DNA of 64,000 nt from Microbacterium pseudoresistens (GTDB lineage: Bacteria > Actinomycetota > Actinomycetes > Actinomycetales > Microbacteriaceae), in assembly GCF_013409745.1 (NCBI RefSeq), contig NZ_JACCBH010000001.1:1488001-1552000 (forward strand), in the 5' to 3' direction. The notes beneath the pieces were generated by a model. That model was not told where the DNA came from, did no database searches, and saw nothing but the letters and a program-made list of their open reading frames with translations. Shown one piece after another: positions 55,635 through 63,999 of the stretch; position 1 is the stretch's first letter; the number at the start of each line of letters is the position of its first letter. The translations under genes and the position numbers were made by a program.

Positions 55635-56933
55635 CTACGCGAGGGCGTCGACGACGGGCCGGAATTTCACCCGGGTCTCCAGCAGCTCCGATTCCGGATG
55701 GCTGCCTGCGACGATGCCCGCGCCCGCATACGCGGTGACGGGGATCGTGTCGGAGTACTCCGCGTGCCGTCGTGCGGGCGGCGCGCCGATCTGCGCGCAG
55801 CGCAGCGCGATCGCCCACTCGCCCCCGCCGTCGGCGTCGAGCCAGCCCACCGGCCCCGCATAGCGGCCGCGGTCGAAGGGCTCGATGCGGTGGATCGCCT
55901 CGATCGCCGCATCCGTCGGAGTGCCGGCCACGGCGGCGGTCGGATGCAGGGTGCCGACGAGGTCGAGCACCGTCGATCCGTCGGACAGCTCGCCCTCCAC
56001 GTCCGTGGCGAGGTGGAACAGGTTCGGCAGCCTCAGCGTGAACGGCTGCTCGCTGGCCGCCAGTGCGCGGGTGTGCGTGCGCAGCGCCGACAGCACGCTC
56101 TGCACGGCGTACTGGTGCTCGTCGAGGTCTTTAGTGCTCGAGGCGAGGTCGGCGGATGCCGCCGTGTCGCCGTCGGGATCGGCGCCGCGGGCGGTCGTGC
56201 CGGCGAGCACGCGCGCCGTGACGCGGCCGCCGCGGCTCGTGACGAGGGTCTCGGGGCTCGCGCCGATGAGCCCGTCGACGGCGAAGGTCCACGTGTCGGG
56301 GTAGTCGCTGGACAGCGCGCGGGCGAGCCGGCGCACATCCGCCCCCGCCGGGATCGTGCCGGTGAGGTCGCGGGCGAGTACGACCTTGCTGTAGGCGCCG
56401 CCGGCGATCTCGTCGAGCGCGCGCCGCACGGCATCCTGGTAGCCCTCGGCGGTCTGCGCGCCGGGGCCGAGCGTGCCCGCCCAGTGCGGCCCGTACGGCA
56501 GGGGCACGGCTTCCGGTGTGGGCAGGTCGTGGTCGCCGCGGATGCGGGTGATCCATGAGCGGCCCTCGTGGCGGCCGATGACCGCCCGCGGCACGAGGAT
56601 GACGCTCTCGCGCACCGAGCGCTCGTCGAACACGAGTGCGCCGAAACCTACCAGTCCCGTACCCGGTAGGCGGACCGGATCGTCGATCTCGGCCTCGGCG
56701 ACGAGCGCGCGCCAGGCGTCTGCGGCCGCAGCGGTGCGCGTGCCGGCAGGCGAGGGCTCGGGCATCGCGGGAACGCGGATCTCGCGCATCGTTCCCGGTC
56801 CGGGCACGCCGGCGCCGATCGCGACGATGCCGTCTCCGCGTCGCAGCCAGGCCAGCGGGGCGTCGGGATCGGCGTAGGCCAGGAGGTCTTCGACGGGGTC
56901 GATCTCGCGGGTCTCCACGACCAATCTGCTCAC
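55635..56933 (-). CDS. Isochorismate synthase family protein
   Basis: 432 residues of the chorismate-binding family: GAYSKVVLARDLTGTI, FAVDGLIGASPETLVTSRGGRV, ARVLAGTTARG, KDLDEHQYAVQSVL, DLVGTLHPTAAVAGTPTDAAIEAI and CAQIGAPP. The ASPETLV and HPTAAVAGTP segments mark isochorismate synthases rather than anthranilate synthases. Isochorismate feeds menaquinone or catechol siderophores; MenF is the simplest reading in an actinobacterium. GTG 56933 overlaps the stop of an upstream LysR gene (GTGA), an unusual partner for a menaquinone gene. Confidence 0.88.
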   Translation of the reverse strand: MSRLVVETREIDPVEDLLAYADPDAPLAWLRRGDGIVAIGAGVPGPGTMREIRVPAMPEPSPAGTRTAAAADAWRALVAEAEIDDPVRLPGTGLVGFGALVFDERSVRESVILVPRAVIGRHEGRSWITRIRGDHDLPTPEAVPLPYGPHWAGTLGPGAQTAEGYQDAVRRALDEIAGGAYSKVVLARDLTGTIPAGADVRRLARALSSDYPDTWTFAVDGLIGASPETLVTSRGGRVTARVLAGTTARGADPDGDTAASADLASSTKDLDEHQYAVQSVLSALRTHTRALAASEQPFTLRLPNLFHLATDVEGELSDGSTVLDLVGTLHPTAAVAGTPTDAAIEAIHRIEPFDRGRYAGPVGWLDADGGGEWAIALRCAQIGAPPARRHAEYSDTIPVTAYAGAGIVAGSHPESELLETRVKFRPVVDALA

Positions 56934-57907
56934 CCGTCCAGCCTAATCCGTGCGGCCGGCGGGGACTCATCGTGTACCGGTCGCGAGACCACCTCGCGAA
57001 GGATGCGGGCGAACTCTCGAGCGGCGGGAGAGGTGGCCCGATCCGGCACCGACACGAGCCCGAGTGGGCGCTCGGCAAGCGGTTCGGTGAGCGTGGCGGA
57101 TTCGAGGTCTGCGAACTTCATCAGCGGAATGACGAACTCTGGAGCGGCAGCGACACCGAGCCCAGCCGCGACGAGACCCGCAACGACGGCGATGTTCTGG
57201 GCCTCGATCGTGGTGGAAATCGACAAGCCCAGGTCGGTGAGCACGCGATCTGTGCGCGTGCGGATGCTGCTGGAGGCGCCGAACATGGCCACGGGTTGGT
57301 CGGCGAACTCCTGCCATGTCACCTCCGAACGTTCGTGGAACGGATGATCCTCGCGGAACACGACCCGGAAGCGGTCACTGGTCAGCGGTGTGAAAGTCAC
57401 ACCCTCGGGGAGCCAGTCATCCGTTGTCAGGGCGTAGTCCACTTCGCCCGCGAGGAGTCGATCGATCGCGACATGGGCGAGGGTGTCGTCGACGGACAGG
57501 GCGATGCCGGGTCTCTCGGACTGGAGTCGCGCGACGAGTGGGGGCAGCAGTATCGCGGCGACGGATGGGAGGGCTGCCACACGGACCGAACCGCTCAGCC
57601 CCTGGCGGAAAAGCGCAAACTCGTTGAGAGTCCGTCGATGCGTTGCGAGGAGCCGCTTCGCCAGGCGGACGAACTCGACGCCCTCCGGCGTGAGGTCGAC
57701 GGCCCGGGTCGTGCGGGTGAACAGTCGCGTGCCCAGACGCCGCTCGGTCTCATTGATGGCCCGGCTGAGCGCGCTTTGCGACAGATGCATCTCGAGAGCG
57801 GCGTTTGTGAAGCTGCGCCGTTCGGCGACTTCAAGCACATAGGAGAACTCGCGAAGGGTGAGGTCTGCCGTGAGGTTGTCACCTGCGACCTCGAGCGAAT
57901 CATTCAT
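56930..57907 (-). CDS. LysR family transcriptional regulator
   Basis: 325 residues. LTLREFSYVLEVAERRSFTNAALEMHLSQSALSRAINETERRLGTRLFTRTTRAVDLTPEGVEFV is the winged helix; the rest is a type 2 periplasmic-binding effector domain. It is divergent from the truncated CoA-transferase gene, across a T-N11-A type dyad (57917-57939), so that gene was probably its original target. It is also translationally coupled to the isochorismate synthase gene. ATG 57907 is chosen from family alignment. Confidence 0.9.
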   Translation of the reverse strand: MNDSLEVAGDNLTADLTLREFSYVLEVAERRSFTNAALEMHLSQSALSRAINETERRLGTRLFTRTTRAVDLTPEGVEFVRLAKRLLATHRRTLNEFALFRQGLSGSVRVAALPSVAAILLPPLVARLQSERPGIALSVDDTLAHVAIDRLLAGEVDYALTTDDWLPEGVTFTPLTSDRFRVVFREDHPFHERSEVTWQEFADQPVAMFGASSSIRTRTDRVLTDLGLSISTTIEAQNIAVVAGLVAAGLGVAAAPEFVIPLMKFADLESATLTEPLAERPLGLVSVPDRATSPAAREFARILREVVSRPVHDESPPAARIRLDG

Positions 57908-57916
57908 GAGTCTCAA

Positions 57917-57939
57917 GCATATATTCATGTGGATTATGC
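57917..57939. promoter_or_regulatory. LysR-type dyad between lysR and the truncated CoA-transferase
   Basis: GCATA-N13-TATGC, which contains a T-N11-A LysR box, lies 10 bp from the lysR start in a locally AT-rich gap. Confidence 0.5.
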
Positions 57940-58001
57940 CGTGCGGATGCGTGTATCCAATTTCTAGCGTGGGAGGTGTCGTCAACGGAGACAGGAGCCT
58001 G

Positions 58002-58350
58002 ATGCCCGATCACGAGCCCGCGGACTTTCGCCCACTCGAAGGCATCCGCATCATCGACTTCACGCGACTCCTGGCAGGCCCGTACGCGACGATGACGCTG
58101 GCCGAGCTGGGCGCAGATGTGATCAAGGTCGAGATGCCCGGAGTCGGCGATGAGACTCGCACCTGGGGCCCGCCCTTCGTCGCCGGCTCCAGCGCGTATT
58201 TCCACGCGGTGAATCGCGGCAAGCGAAGCGTCGCGCTCGACCTCGCTGCGGCTGACGGGCGTGAATGCGCGGATGCGCTCATCGCGACCGCCGATGTCGT
58301 GCTCGAGAACTTTCGCCCCGGGGTGGCAGACCGACTCGGGATCGGTGCAG
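58002..58350 (+). pseudogene. CaiB/BaiF family CoA-transferase, N-terminal fragment
   Basis: ATG 58002, with an ACAGGAG ribosome site, starts a clear CaiB/BaiF protein: PLEGIRIIDFTRLLAGPYATMTLAELGADVIKVEMPGVGDETRTWGPPF, GSSAYFHAVNRGKRSVALDL and DVVLENFRPGVADRLGIG. Full-length members have about 400 residues, but similarity stops near codon 116 at about 58345-58350. The frame stays open to 58832 only because it runs antisense through arsC. The rest of the gene is not in the window, so the arsenic cluster has replaced or displaced it. The protein would transfer CoA between acids if complete; the fragment lacks most of the fold and is presumably dead. Confidence 0.85.
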
Positions 58351-58360
58351 TGTCGGCGGA

Positions 58361-58386
58361 GAGAAGTATTCCCGAGAGAACTATTC
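58361..58386 (+). repeat. Short direct repeat at the CoA-transferase / ars junction
   Basis: GAGAAGTATTC (58361-58371) and GAGAACTATTC (58376-58386), 10 of 11 identical, 15 bp apart. They lie between the point where CaiB similarity ends and the arsC stop, and could be the remains of a mobile-element end. Confidence 0.45.
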
Positions 58387-58409
58387 GCGCTCAGCAGGCC
58401 ATACCGGAG

Positions 58410-58814
58410 CTAGATGAGCTCGCTCACCAGCTGCTCGATGCGGCCACGGATATCGTCGCGGATGGGACGCACGGAGTCGATGCCCTGACCTGCCGGGTCG
58501 TCAAGCTCCCAGTCCTCGTAGCGCTTCCCCGGGAAGAACGGGCAGGCATCGCCGCAGCCCATCGTGATCACGACGTCAGAGGCCTGCACAGCTTCGGTGG
58601 TGAGCACCTTGGGGGCTTCGGCGGTGATGTCGATGCCAAGTTCGGCCATCGCGTCGACCGCGACGGGGTTGATCTGGTCGGCGGGCATGGAGCCGGCGGA
58701 GCGGACCTCGATGCGGTCGCCGGCGATGTCGCGGAGGAATCCGGCGGCCATCTGCGAGCGGCCGGCGTTGTGGACGCAGACGAACAGGACGGAAGGCTTA
58801 GCGGTGTCGGTCAT
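58410..58814 (-). CDS. arsC: Arsenate reductase, low-molecular-weight phosphatase fold (mycothiol-dependent type)
   Basis: 134 residues. The catalytic P-loop is VLFVCVHNAGRSQMAA (Cys13), with DVVITMGCGDACPFFPGKRYEDWELDDPAGQ following. The TMGCGDxCP loop is typical of actinobacterial arsenate reductases that use mycothiol and mycoredoxin. It reduces arsenate to arsenite for export by Acr3. ATG 58814 follows a GGAGCC ribosome site. It is the last gene of the minus-strand ars operon, 25 bp after the ArsR-ArsC fusion gene. Confidence 0.92.
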   Translation of the reverse strand: MTDTAKPSVLFVCVHNAGRSQMAAGFLRDIAGDRIEVRSAGSMPADQINPVAVDAMAELGIDITAEAPKVLTTEAVQASDVVITMGCGDACPFFPGKRYEDWELDDPAGQGIDSVRPIRDDIRGRIEQLVSELI

Positions 58815-58839
58815 GGTGGCTCCAGGTTTTGAGAAGTGG

Positions 58840-59832
58840 TCAGTTGAGAAGATCGTCAACGAGAGTGCGGACGCGGGCGGCGATGTCGTCTCGGATGGCT
58901 CCGACGCCTTCGCGGGACGCAAGTGCTGGGTCTCCGACGGCCCAGTCGTCGTAGCGGATGCCGGGCATGATCGGGCAGACATCGCCGCACCCCATGGTGA
59001 TCACGACATCGGCCGCGCGGACAGCATCGTCGGTGAGGGGCTTCGGGAACCGCTCGGCGGCGTCATCGCCCTCGATCTCGGCGAGCAGGGATCGAACGTG
59101 CGGGTGGATGACGTCTGCGGGGCTGGATCCTGCCGAGCGGGCGATGACCTTGCCGTCAGCGATCTGGTTGACGAGGGCGGCGGCGAGCTGTGAGCGGCCG
59201 GCGTTCGCAACGCAGACGAACAGCACTTGCGGGACTGCCGTGTCACGGTCTCGGGTGAGATCGCTCAGCCGCTGACGCGCGAAACGCTCCGTGAGCGGGA
59301 TCAGTGCTGAGGTCACACGCGCGGTGCGAGCGAGGGCGGTGTATGACTCCCGCACGATGGTCAGGACAGTCGCTGAGTCAAGTTCCGGGATCTCGGCGGC
59401 CAGCTCGTCGGCGAGATGAGTGACGCGGGCGTCGAAGTCTGGTCGGCGTGCCTCATCAGCGGCATCGTCCGCCCAGGGTGCGGCGACGGTGGCGGGTGCG
59501 AAGGAGTCGAGCAGTGCGGTGACCGCGCGGCGACGGTTCGGGTTGATTTTGTACCAGACCCAGGTGCCGCGACGCTCGGACGTCAGCACATCGACATCCT
59601 TGAGGACCTTGAGATGGTGCGACACGGTCGGCTGGGACACCTCGGCGAGCTCGGCGAGGTCGCAGACGCAGGATTCCCCGCGGGGGTCTGAGGCGATCGC
59701 GGACAGCATCCGCAGTCGCAGTGGGTCCGACAGCGCCTTCAGCGTGGACGCCACCGATGACGCCGCGTCCTGGCCGATCGCGTGCGTGCTGACAGGACTG
59801 CACGTCTCCTCAGCGGTCAATGTAACATTCAT
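58840..59832 (-). CDS. ArsR-ArsC fusion: arsenic-responsive repressor with C-terminal arsenate reductase
   Basis: 330 residues. Residues about 25-105 are an ArsR/SmtB winged helix with the As(III) ligand motif ESCVCDL (Cys54, Cys56) on the recognition-side helix and SQPTVSHHLKVL as the reading helix. A helical segment (about 130-195, VTHLADELAAEIPELDSATVLTIVRESYTALAR) resembles the N-terminal bundle of mycobacterial-type ArsC. The last domain is an arsenate reductase with LFVCVANAGRS (Cys207 to Arg213) and TMGCGDVCPIMPG. Sensor and enzyme are thus in one chain. ATG 59832 overlaps the acr3 stop. It should repress the promoter near 62230. Confidence 0.9.
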   Translation of the reverse strand: MNVTLTAEETCSPVSTHAIGQDAASSVASTLKALSDPLRLRMLSAIASDPRGESCVCDLAELAEVSQPTVSHHLKVLKDVDVLTSERRGTWVWYKINPNRRRAVTALLDSFAPATVAAPWADDAADEARRPDFDARVTHLADELAAEIPELDSATVLTIVRESYTALARTARVTSALIPLTERFARQRLSDLTRDRDTAVPQVLFVCVANAGRSQLAAALVNQIADGKVIARSAGSSPADVIHPHVRSLLAEIEGDDAAERFPKPLTDDAVRAADVVITMGCGDVCPIMPGIRYDDWAVGDPALASREGVGAIRDDIAARVRTLVDDLLN

Positions 59833-60926
59833 GATGGCAACCTTTCACCCGAGTACGGGTCAGTGTGGAACCATTTCCGGGCCGTCCAGAGCGACACGTA
59901 GACCAGCCCGACGAGGACCGGCACCTCGATGAGAGGTCCGACAACGCCGGCGAGGGCCTGGCCGGACGCAGCGCCGAAGGTCCCGATGGCCACCGCGATC
60001 GCGAGCTCGAAGTTGTTGCCGGCGGCGGTGAAAGCCAGGGTCGACGATCGGGCGTAGCCGAGGCCGAGGGCCTTGCCCGACAGCAGCCCAACGAACCACA
60101 TCACGGCGAAGTAGACCAGTAGCGGCAGCGCGATCCTGGCCACGTCGAGCGGGCGGGACGTCACCTGCTCGCCCTGCAAGGCGAACAGCAGCACGATGGT
60201 GAACAGCAACCCATAGAGGGCCCAAGGCCCGATCTTCGGGAGGAACTTCTCCTCGTACCAGTCGCGCCCCTTGCGGCGTTCACCGATGAAGCGGGATGCG
60301 AATCCCGCCAGCAGCGGGACTCCGAGGAAGATGAGCACGTTGAGGGCGATCGCTCCCACGGAGAAGTCCAGCCCCTGGGTATCCAGCCCCAGCCATCCAG
60401 GGAGCACGGTGAGGTAGAACCACCCGAGCAGCGAGAAAGCCACGACCTGGAAGACCGAGTTGACCGCGACGAGCACGGCTGCCGCTTCCCGGTCGCCGCA
60501 GGCCAGGTCGTTCCAGATGACGACCATCGCGATGCACCGCGCGAGTCCGACGATGATGAGACCGGTCCGGTACTCCGGCAGGTCGGGCAGGAACATCCAC
60601 GCGAGGGCGAACATCAGCGCGGGGCCGATCAGCCAGTTCAGCACGAGCGAGGAGATGAGCAGCTTCTTGTCGCCCGTGACCGCCGCGACCTTGTCGTAGC
60701 GAACCTTCGCGAGCACCGGGTACATCATCACCAGCAGACCAAGGGCGATCGGGATCGAGATCCCACCCACTTCGAGGCTCGCGAGCAGCGGAGAGACGCC
60801 GGGGATGAATCGGCCAAGGAGGATGCCGGCGACCATCGCCAGGCCGATCCACAGGGGTAGCCAGCGGTCCAGGGTGGACAGCCGACGTGTCGTTGAGGTC
60901 GGCGCGGGAGCGGTTGCGGTACTCAT
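59829..60926 (-). CDS. acr3: Acr3 family arsenite efflux transporter
   Basis: 365 residues with ten membrane helices. Acr3 signatures: LPLWIGLAMVAGILLGRFIPG, YPVLAKVRYDKV, GLARCIAMVVIWNDLACGDREAAAVLVAVNSVFQ with the conserved cysteine of helix 4, and FTAAGNNFELAIAVAIGTFG. It expels arsenite driven by the proton gradient. ATG 60926 overlaps the thioredoxin stop (ATGA) and its own stop overlaps the ArsR-ArsC start, so the operon is fully coupled. Confidence 0.95.
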   Translation of the reverse strand: MSTATAPAPTSTTRRLSTLDRWLPLWIGLAMVAGILLGRFIPGVSPLLASLEVGGISIPIALGLLVMMYPVLAKVRYDKVAAVTGDKKLLISSLVLNWLIGPALMFALAWMFLPDLPEYRTGLIIVGLARCIAMVVIWNDLACGDREAAAVLVAVNSVFQVVAFSLLGWFYLTVLPGWLGLDTQGLDFSVGAIALNVLIFLGVPLLAGFASRFIGERRKGRDWYEEKFLPKIGPWALYGLLFTIVLLFALQGEQVTSRPLDVARIALPLLVYFAVMWFVGLLSGKALGLGYARSSTLAFTAAGNNFELAIAVAIGTFGAASGQALAGVVGPLIEVPVLVGLVYVSLWTARKWFHTDPYSGERLPS

Positions 60927-61249
60927 GCGAGCAGCGCCTCCATCTTCTCGGCGATGACGGGCCTCGGGTGGGCACCGATGAGCATGTCGGTGCGGACACC
61001 GTTCTTGTAGAAACCGAGGGTGGGGATCGAGGTGACGCCCGCAGCTGTCACCGTCTCCGGGTTCTGGTCGGCGTCGAGCTTGACGATCTTGATCCGGCCG
61101 TCGTACTCGGCGGCGAGCTGGTCCAGCAGCGGTGCGATCTGCTTGCACGGGCCGCACCAGGTGGCCCAGATGTCTACGACGACGGGGAGGTCCGCATCGA
61201 GGACTTCGGTCTGGAAGGTGGCGTCGGTGACAGGTGTGGGGGCGCTCAT
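60923..61249 (-). CDS. trxA: Thioredoxin of the ars operon
   Basis: 108 residues. Active site [13 protein letters not shown], then the [31 protein letters not shown] segment with cis-proline IPT. It would recycle oxidised arsenate reductase or support other thiol chemistry. It overlaps trxB upstream and acr3 downstream by 4 bp each. Having a dedicated trxA-trxB pair in the ars operon, alongside ArsC of the mycothiol type, is notable because either thiol system could serve. Confidence 0.95.
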   Translation of the reverse strand: MSAPTPVTDATFQTEVLDADLPVVVDIWATWCGPCKQIAPLLDQLAAEYDGRIKIVKLDADQNPETVTAAGVTSIPTLGFYKNGVRTDMLIGAHPRPVIAEKMEALLA

Positions 61250-62223
61250 GCGAACACTTCCTCGGTCTTGAGGTCGATCGTGGTGCTCTCGTCCAGAGCG
61301 GACAGGTAGTGCTGGGCGTCCTGCGCTGCCGCGCATCCGGTGCCCGCAGCGGTGATGGCCTGCCGGTAGGTGTGGTCGACGAGGTCGCCGGCCGCGAACA
61401 CTCCGGGGAGGTTCGTGCGGGTGGAGGGATGGTCGACGAGCACGTATCCGTCGGCATCCGTGTCGATGATCCCGGTGACCAGTTCGGAGCGCGGGTCGTG
61501 CCCGATGGCGACGAAGACGCCGGTCGCCGAAAGCTCGCGTTCTGCTCCGGTGACGGTGTCGCGGAGGGCGACCGCGTGCACCTTCTCGGCGCCGATGATC
61601 TCGGCGACCTCACTGTTCCAGGCCACCTCGATCTTCGGGTGATCCAGCACCCGCTGCGCCATGATCTTCGAGGCGCGGAACTCTTCGCGGCGGTGCACGA
61701 CGGTGACCTTCGATGCGAAGCGCGTCAGGAACAGTGCTTCCTCCATCGCGGAGTCGCCGCCGCCGACGACGACGATCTCCTGCTCGCGGAAGAAGAATCC
61801 ATCGCACGTCGCGCACCACGAGAGACCGTGGCCGGTCAGCCGCTCTTCCTCGGGCAGTCCGAGCTTGCGGTAGGCGGACCCCATCGTGAGGATGACGGCG
61901 CGGGCGCGGAACGTCTCACCAGCGCCGGTCTCGATGACCTTGATCGGGCCGTCGAGCTCGACACGGATGGCGTCGTCGAGCAGGATGCGTGCTCCGAAGC
62001 GCTCGGCCTGCGCACGCATCGACTCCATCAGTTCGGGGCCCTGCACACCGTCGACGAACCCGGGGAAGTTCTCCACCTCGGTCGTCGTCATCAGAGCGCC
62101 ACCCGCAGTCACGGAACCCGCGAGCACGACCGGCTCGAGTCCCGCACGAGCGGCATAGACCGCAGCGGTGTACCCGGCAGGTCCGGAACCGACGATGACC
62201 AGCTCAACCTCTTGAATCGACAT
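61246..62223 (-). CDS. trxB: Thioredoxin-disulfide reductase, first gene of the ars operon
   Basis: 325 residues. FAD motif [22 protein letters not shown], redox site [15 protein letters not shown] motif [20 protein letters not shown] and the C-terminal [23 protein letters not shown]. It reduces TrxA with NADPH. ATG 62223 lies six bases after the CAATAT -10, a leaderless start, and the frame upstream to 62262 is not used. It is divergent from the third arsC-like gene. Confidence 0.95.
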   Translation of the reverse strand: MSIQEVELVIVGSGPAGYTAAVYAARAGLEPVVLAGSVTAGGALMTTTEVENFPGFVDGVQGPELMESMRAQAERFGARILLDDAIRVELDGPIKVIETGAGETFRARAVILTMGSAYRKLGLPEEERLTGHGLSWCATCDGFFFREQEIVVVGGGDSAMEEALFLTRFASKVTVVHRREEFRASKIMAQRVLDHPKIEVAWNSEVAEIIGAEKVHAVALRDTVTGAERELSATGVFVAIGHDPRSELVTGIIDTDADGYVLVDHPSTRTNLPGVFAAGDLVDHTYRQAITAAGTGCAAAQDAQHYLSALDESTTIDLKTEEVFA

Positions 62224-62229
62224 GCGTCT

Positions 62230-62258
62230 ATATTGACATTCATCGATACCGAATGCAA
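62230..62258 (-). promoter_or_regulatory. ars operon promoter with dyad in the spacer, likely ArsR operator
   Basis: Minus strand: TTGCAT (62258-62253), 17-bp spacer, CAATAT (62235-62230), then six bases to ATG 62223. The dyad CATTC-N9-GAATG (62237-62255) fills the spacer, where an ArsR dimer would block polymerase. Confidence 0.65.
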
Positions 62259-62348
62259 CCATGCTGAAGAAGAGTTCACCTGCCCGTCACCCGGCGAGCC
62301 GATCATGCCAATGCAGCACCCCTTTCCCTCCTCCGAGAAAGCCTCGAA

Positions 62349-62753
62349 ATGACGACCCAACCCAAGACTGTCCTGTTCATCTGCACTCACAACGCGGGGC
62401 GTTCGCAGCTGGGCGCCCACCTGCTCACCCAAGTCGGAGACAAGTGCCTGGTGGCTATGAGCGCGGGCATCAGCCCGGCCGAGGCGATCAACCCGGCGAT
62501 CGCGGCATCGCTGCAGGAACTCGGCATCGACACGAGCGCCGCACATCCGCGTGCGGTGACGGCCGGAGATCTCGACGCCGCCGATGTCGTGGTGCTGATG
62601 AAGCCGGGCCTGTCGCTACCAGGCCCAGTGCGCGGAGAACTCGTCGAATGGTCGTTCCCTGATCCATCGAACTGGGAAGCCGACGGAGTGCGCGAGCTAC
62701 GCGATGCCGTCAATGAGAGCGTGCGCGGGCTCGCTGCGCGTCTCACGGACTGA
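62349..62753 (+). CDS. ArsC-like low-molecular-weight phosphatase-fold protein lacking the second cysteine loop
   Basis: 134 residues. P-loop VLFICTHNAGRSQLGAHLL with Cys12, then ADVVVLMKPGLSLPGPVRGELVEWSFPDPSNWEADGVRELRDAV. In the place of TMGCGDxCP it has LMKPGLSLPG with no cysteine; the only other cysteine is in GDKCLV. It is therefore either an enzyme relying wholly on an external thiol or a related phosphatase. It is divergent from trxB and shares the ArsR-type control region, so it is likely induced by arsenic too. Confidence 0.8.
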   Translation: MTTQPKTVLFICTHNAGRSQLGAHLLTQVGDKCLVAMSAGISPAEAINPAIAASLQELGIDTSAAHPRAVTAGDLDAADVVVLMKPGLSLPGPVRGELVEWSFPDPSNWEADGVRELRDAVNESVRGLAARLTD

Positions 62754-62808
62754 GGACACGAAGGGCTGGGTCCTCCTCGCCTGGACCCACCCCTTCGAGA
62801 CCTGACGA

Positions 62809-63999
62809 TCAGCCGACGGTGACGGGACGCAATCCGATCTGCACCAAGGCCGGAGCTGGGGCCGCACAGCAGCTTCCCGCGTTGTCATCGAAGTCGCCCG
62901 AACCGCCACACACGCCGGTACCCGGCAGGACGAGTTCGTTGCGCGCGGCGGCCTCGTGATCTCCGGCGAGATGCGCGGTGACACTGCGCACCTGCTCGTA
63001 TCCCGTCAGGGCGAGGAACGTCGGTGCACGGCCGTAGGACTTCACCCCAACGATGAAGAAGCCATGTTCGGGCTGCGCGAGCTGCTTGGCGCCTGTTGCC
63101 GACACCGAACCGCAGGAATGGATGTTCGGGTCGATCTCGGAGGCGATGCCGGCGACCGCATCAAAAGCAGGATCAAGGTCAGTGCGCACCTCGCGCAGCA
63201 TCTCCGTGTCCGGCCGGAACCCGGTGAGAGCGAAGACATGCGCGACGTCGGTGACCGCAGCACCATCTTCGGCGACGATCGTCAGCGACTTACTATCTTG
63301 GCGGAACTCGGCGACGCGGAATCCGGTCACGAGGTTCACCAGACCCTCATCGATCATCTTGCGGGCTCGAGAGCCGAGCGCGGCGCGCTCTGGGAGTTCA
63401 TCGCCGAGCCCACCACCGAAGACGTTCGTAGCGCTCCCGCGACGCAGCACCCATGTCACCCGCGTCCCGGGTGACCGCCGGGCCAGTTCACTCAATCGGA
63501 GCACGGCGTGGGTAGCGGAGTGCCCCGCCCCCACGACCACAACATGCGACCCGGCGAATTCAGACACGTCATCGGGGATGCGATACGAGATCGACGCCGA
63601 CGCCTTTGATTCCCCGAGCGCGGGGAATCCATCGCTACCGGCAGGGTTCGGAAGGCCCCAGGTACCGCTTGCGTCAATGACGGCCCGGGCGCCCAGGCGG
63701 GATTCATTGCCGTCCTGGTCCACCGCGTGCACGATGAAGGGCTGGCTCTTGCGTCCGCCGTCGACGACCTTGTCGCGTCCCCGGCGAGAGATGCCGGTCA
63801 CGGTCGTTGAGTACTTCACCCGCTCTCCCAGAACACCAGCGAGCGGGGCAAGGTAGTTGCTCACCCATTCCGCCCCGGTCGGGTATCCCGAGGTGGGTGC
63901 GCTCCAGCCGGTGGGTTCGAGAAGACGTCGTGCGGCGGTGTCCGTCAGCTCCGGCCACGATGAGAAGAGACGCACGTGGCCCCATTCCGATACCGCTGC
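62809..63999 (-). CDS. FAD/NAD(P)-dependent flavoprotein of the ars cluster (ArsO-like), N-terminus outside window
   Basis: At least 396 residues; the frame is open at the window edge, where SEWGHVRLFSSWPE is typical of the interior of these proteins, so the GTG at 63975 is not the true start. NADPH-binding motif VVVVGAGHSATHAVLRL follows ARAVIDASGTWGLPNPAG, and HVFALTGFRPDTEMLRE and GFFIVGVKSYGRAPTFLALTGYEQVRSV match flavin monooxygenase-like oxidoreductases found in arsenic islands (ArsO). The C-terminus GVCGGSGDFDDNAGSCCAAPAP has a cysteine pair that might bind arsenic. The reaction is unproven. It is convergent with the third arsC-like gene. Confidence 0.8.
   Translation of the reverse strand, partial: AAVSEWGHVRLFSSWPELTDTAARRLLEPTGWSAPTSGYPTGAEWVSNYLAPLAGVLGERVKYSTTVTGISRRGRDKVVDGGRKSQPFIVHAVDQDGNESRLGARAVIDASGTWGLPNPAGSDGFPALGESKASASISYRIPDDVSEFAGSHVVVVGAGHSATHAVLRLSELARRSPGTRVTWVLRRGSATNVFGGGLGDELPERAALGSRARKMIDEGLVNLVTGFRVAEFRQDSKSLTIVAEDGAAVTDVAHVFALTGFRPDTEMLREVRTDLDPAFDAVAGIASEIDPNIHSCGSVSATGAKQLAQPEHGFFIVGVKSYGRAPTFLALTGYEQVRSVTAHLAGDHEAAARNELVLPGTGVCGGSGDFDDNAGSCCAAPAPALVQIGLRPVTVG

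Noticed and set aside
55693..55702. GGATGGCTG match inside the isochorismate synthase gene, as another unit of the six-unit repeat
   Set aside because: It is a single unit without partners at 32-bp spacing and lies in coding sequence, so it is probably chance.
58350..58832. Plus-strand continuation of the CoA-transferase frame through the arsC gene
   Set aside because: After codon about 116 the translation has no CaiB similarity and is the complement of arsC, so it is not a genuine C-terminal domain.
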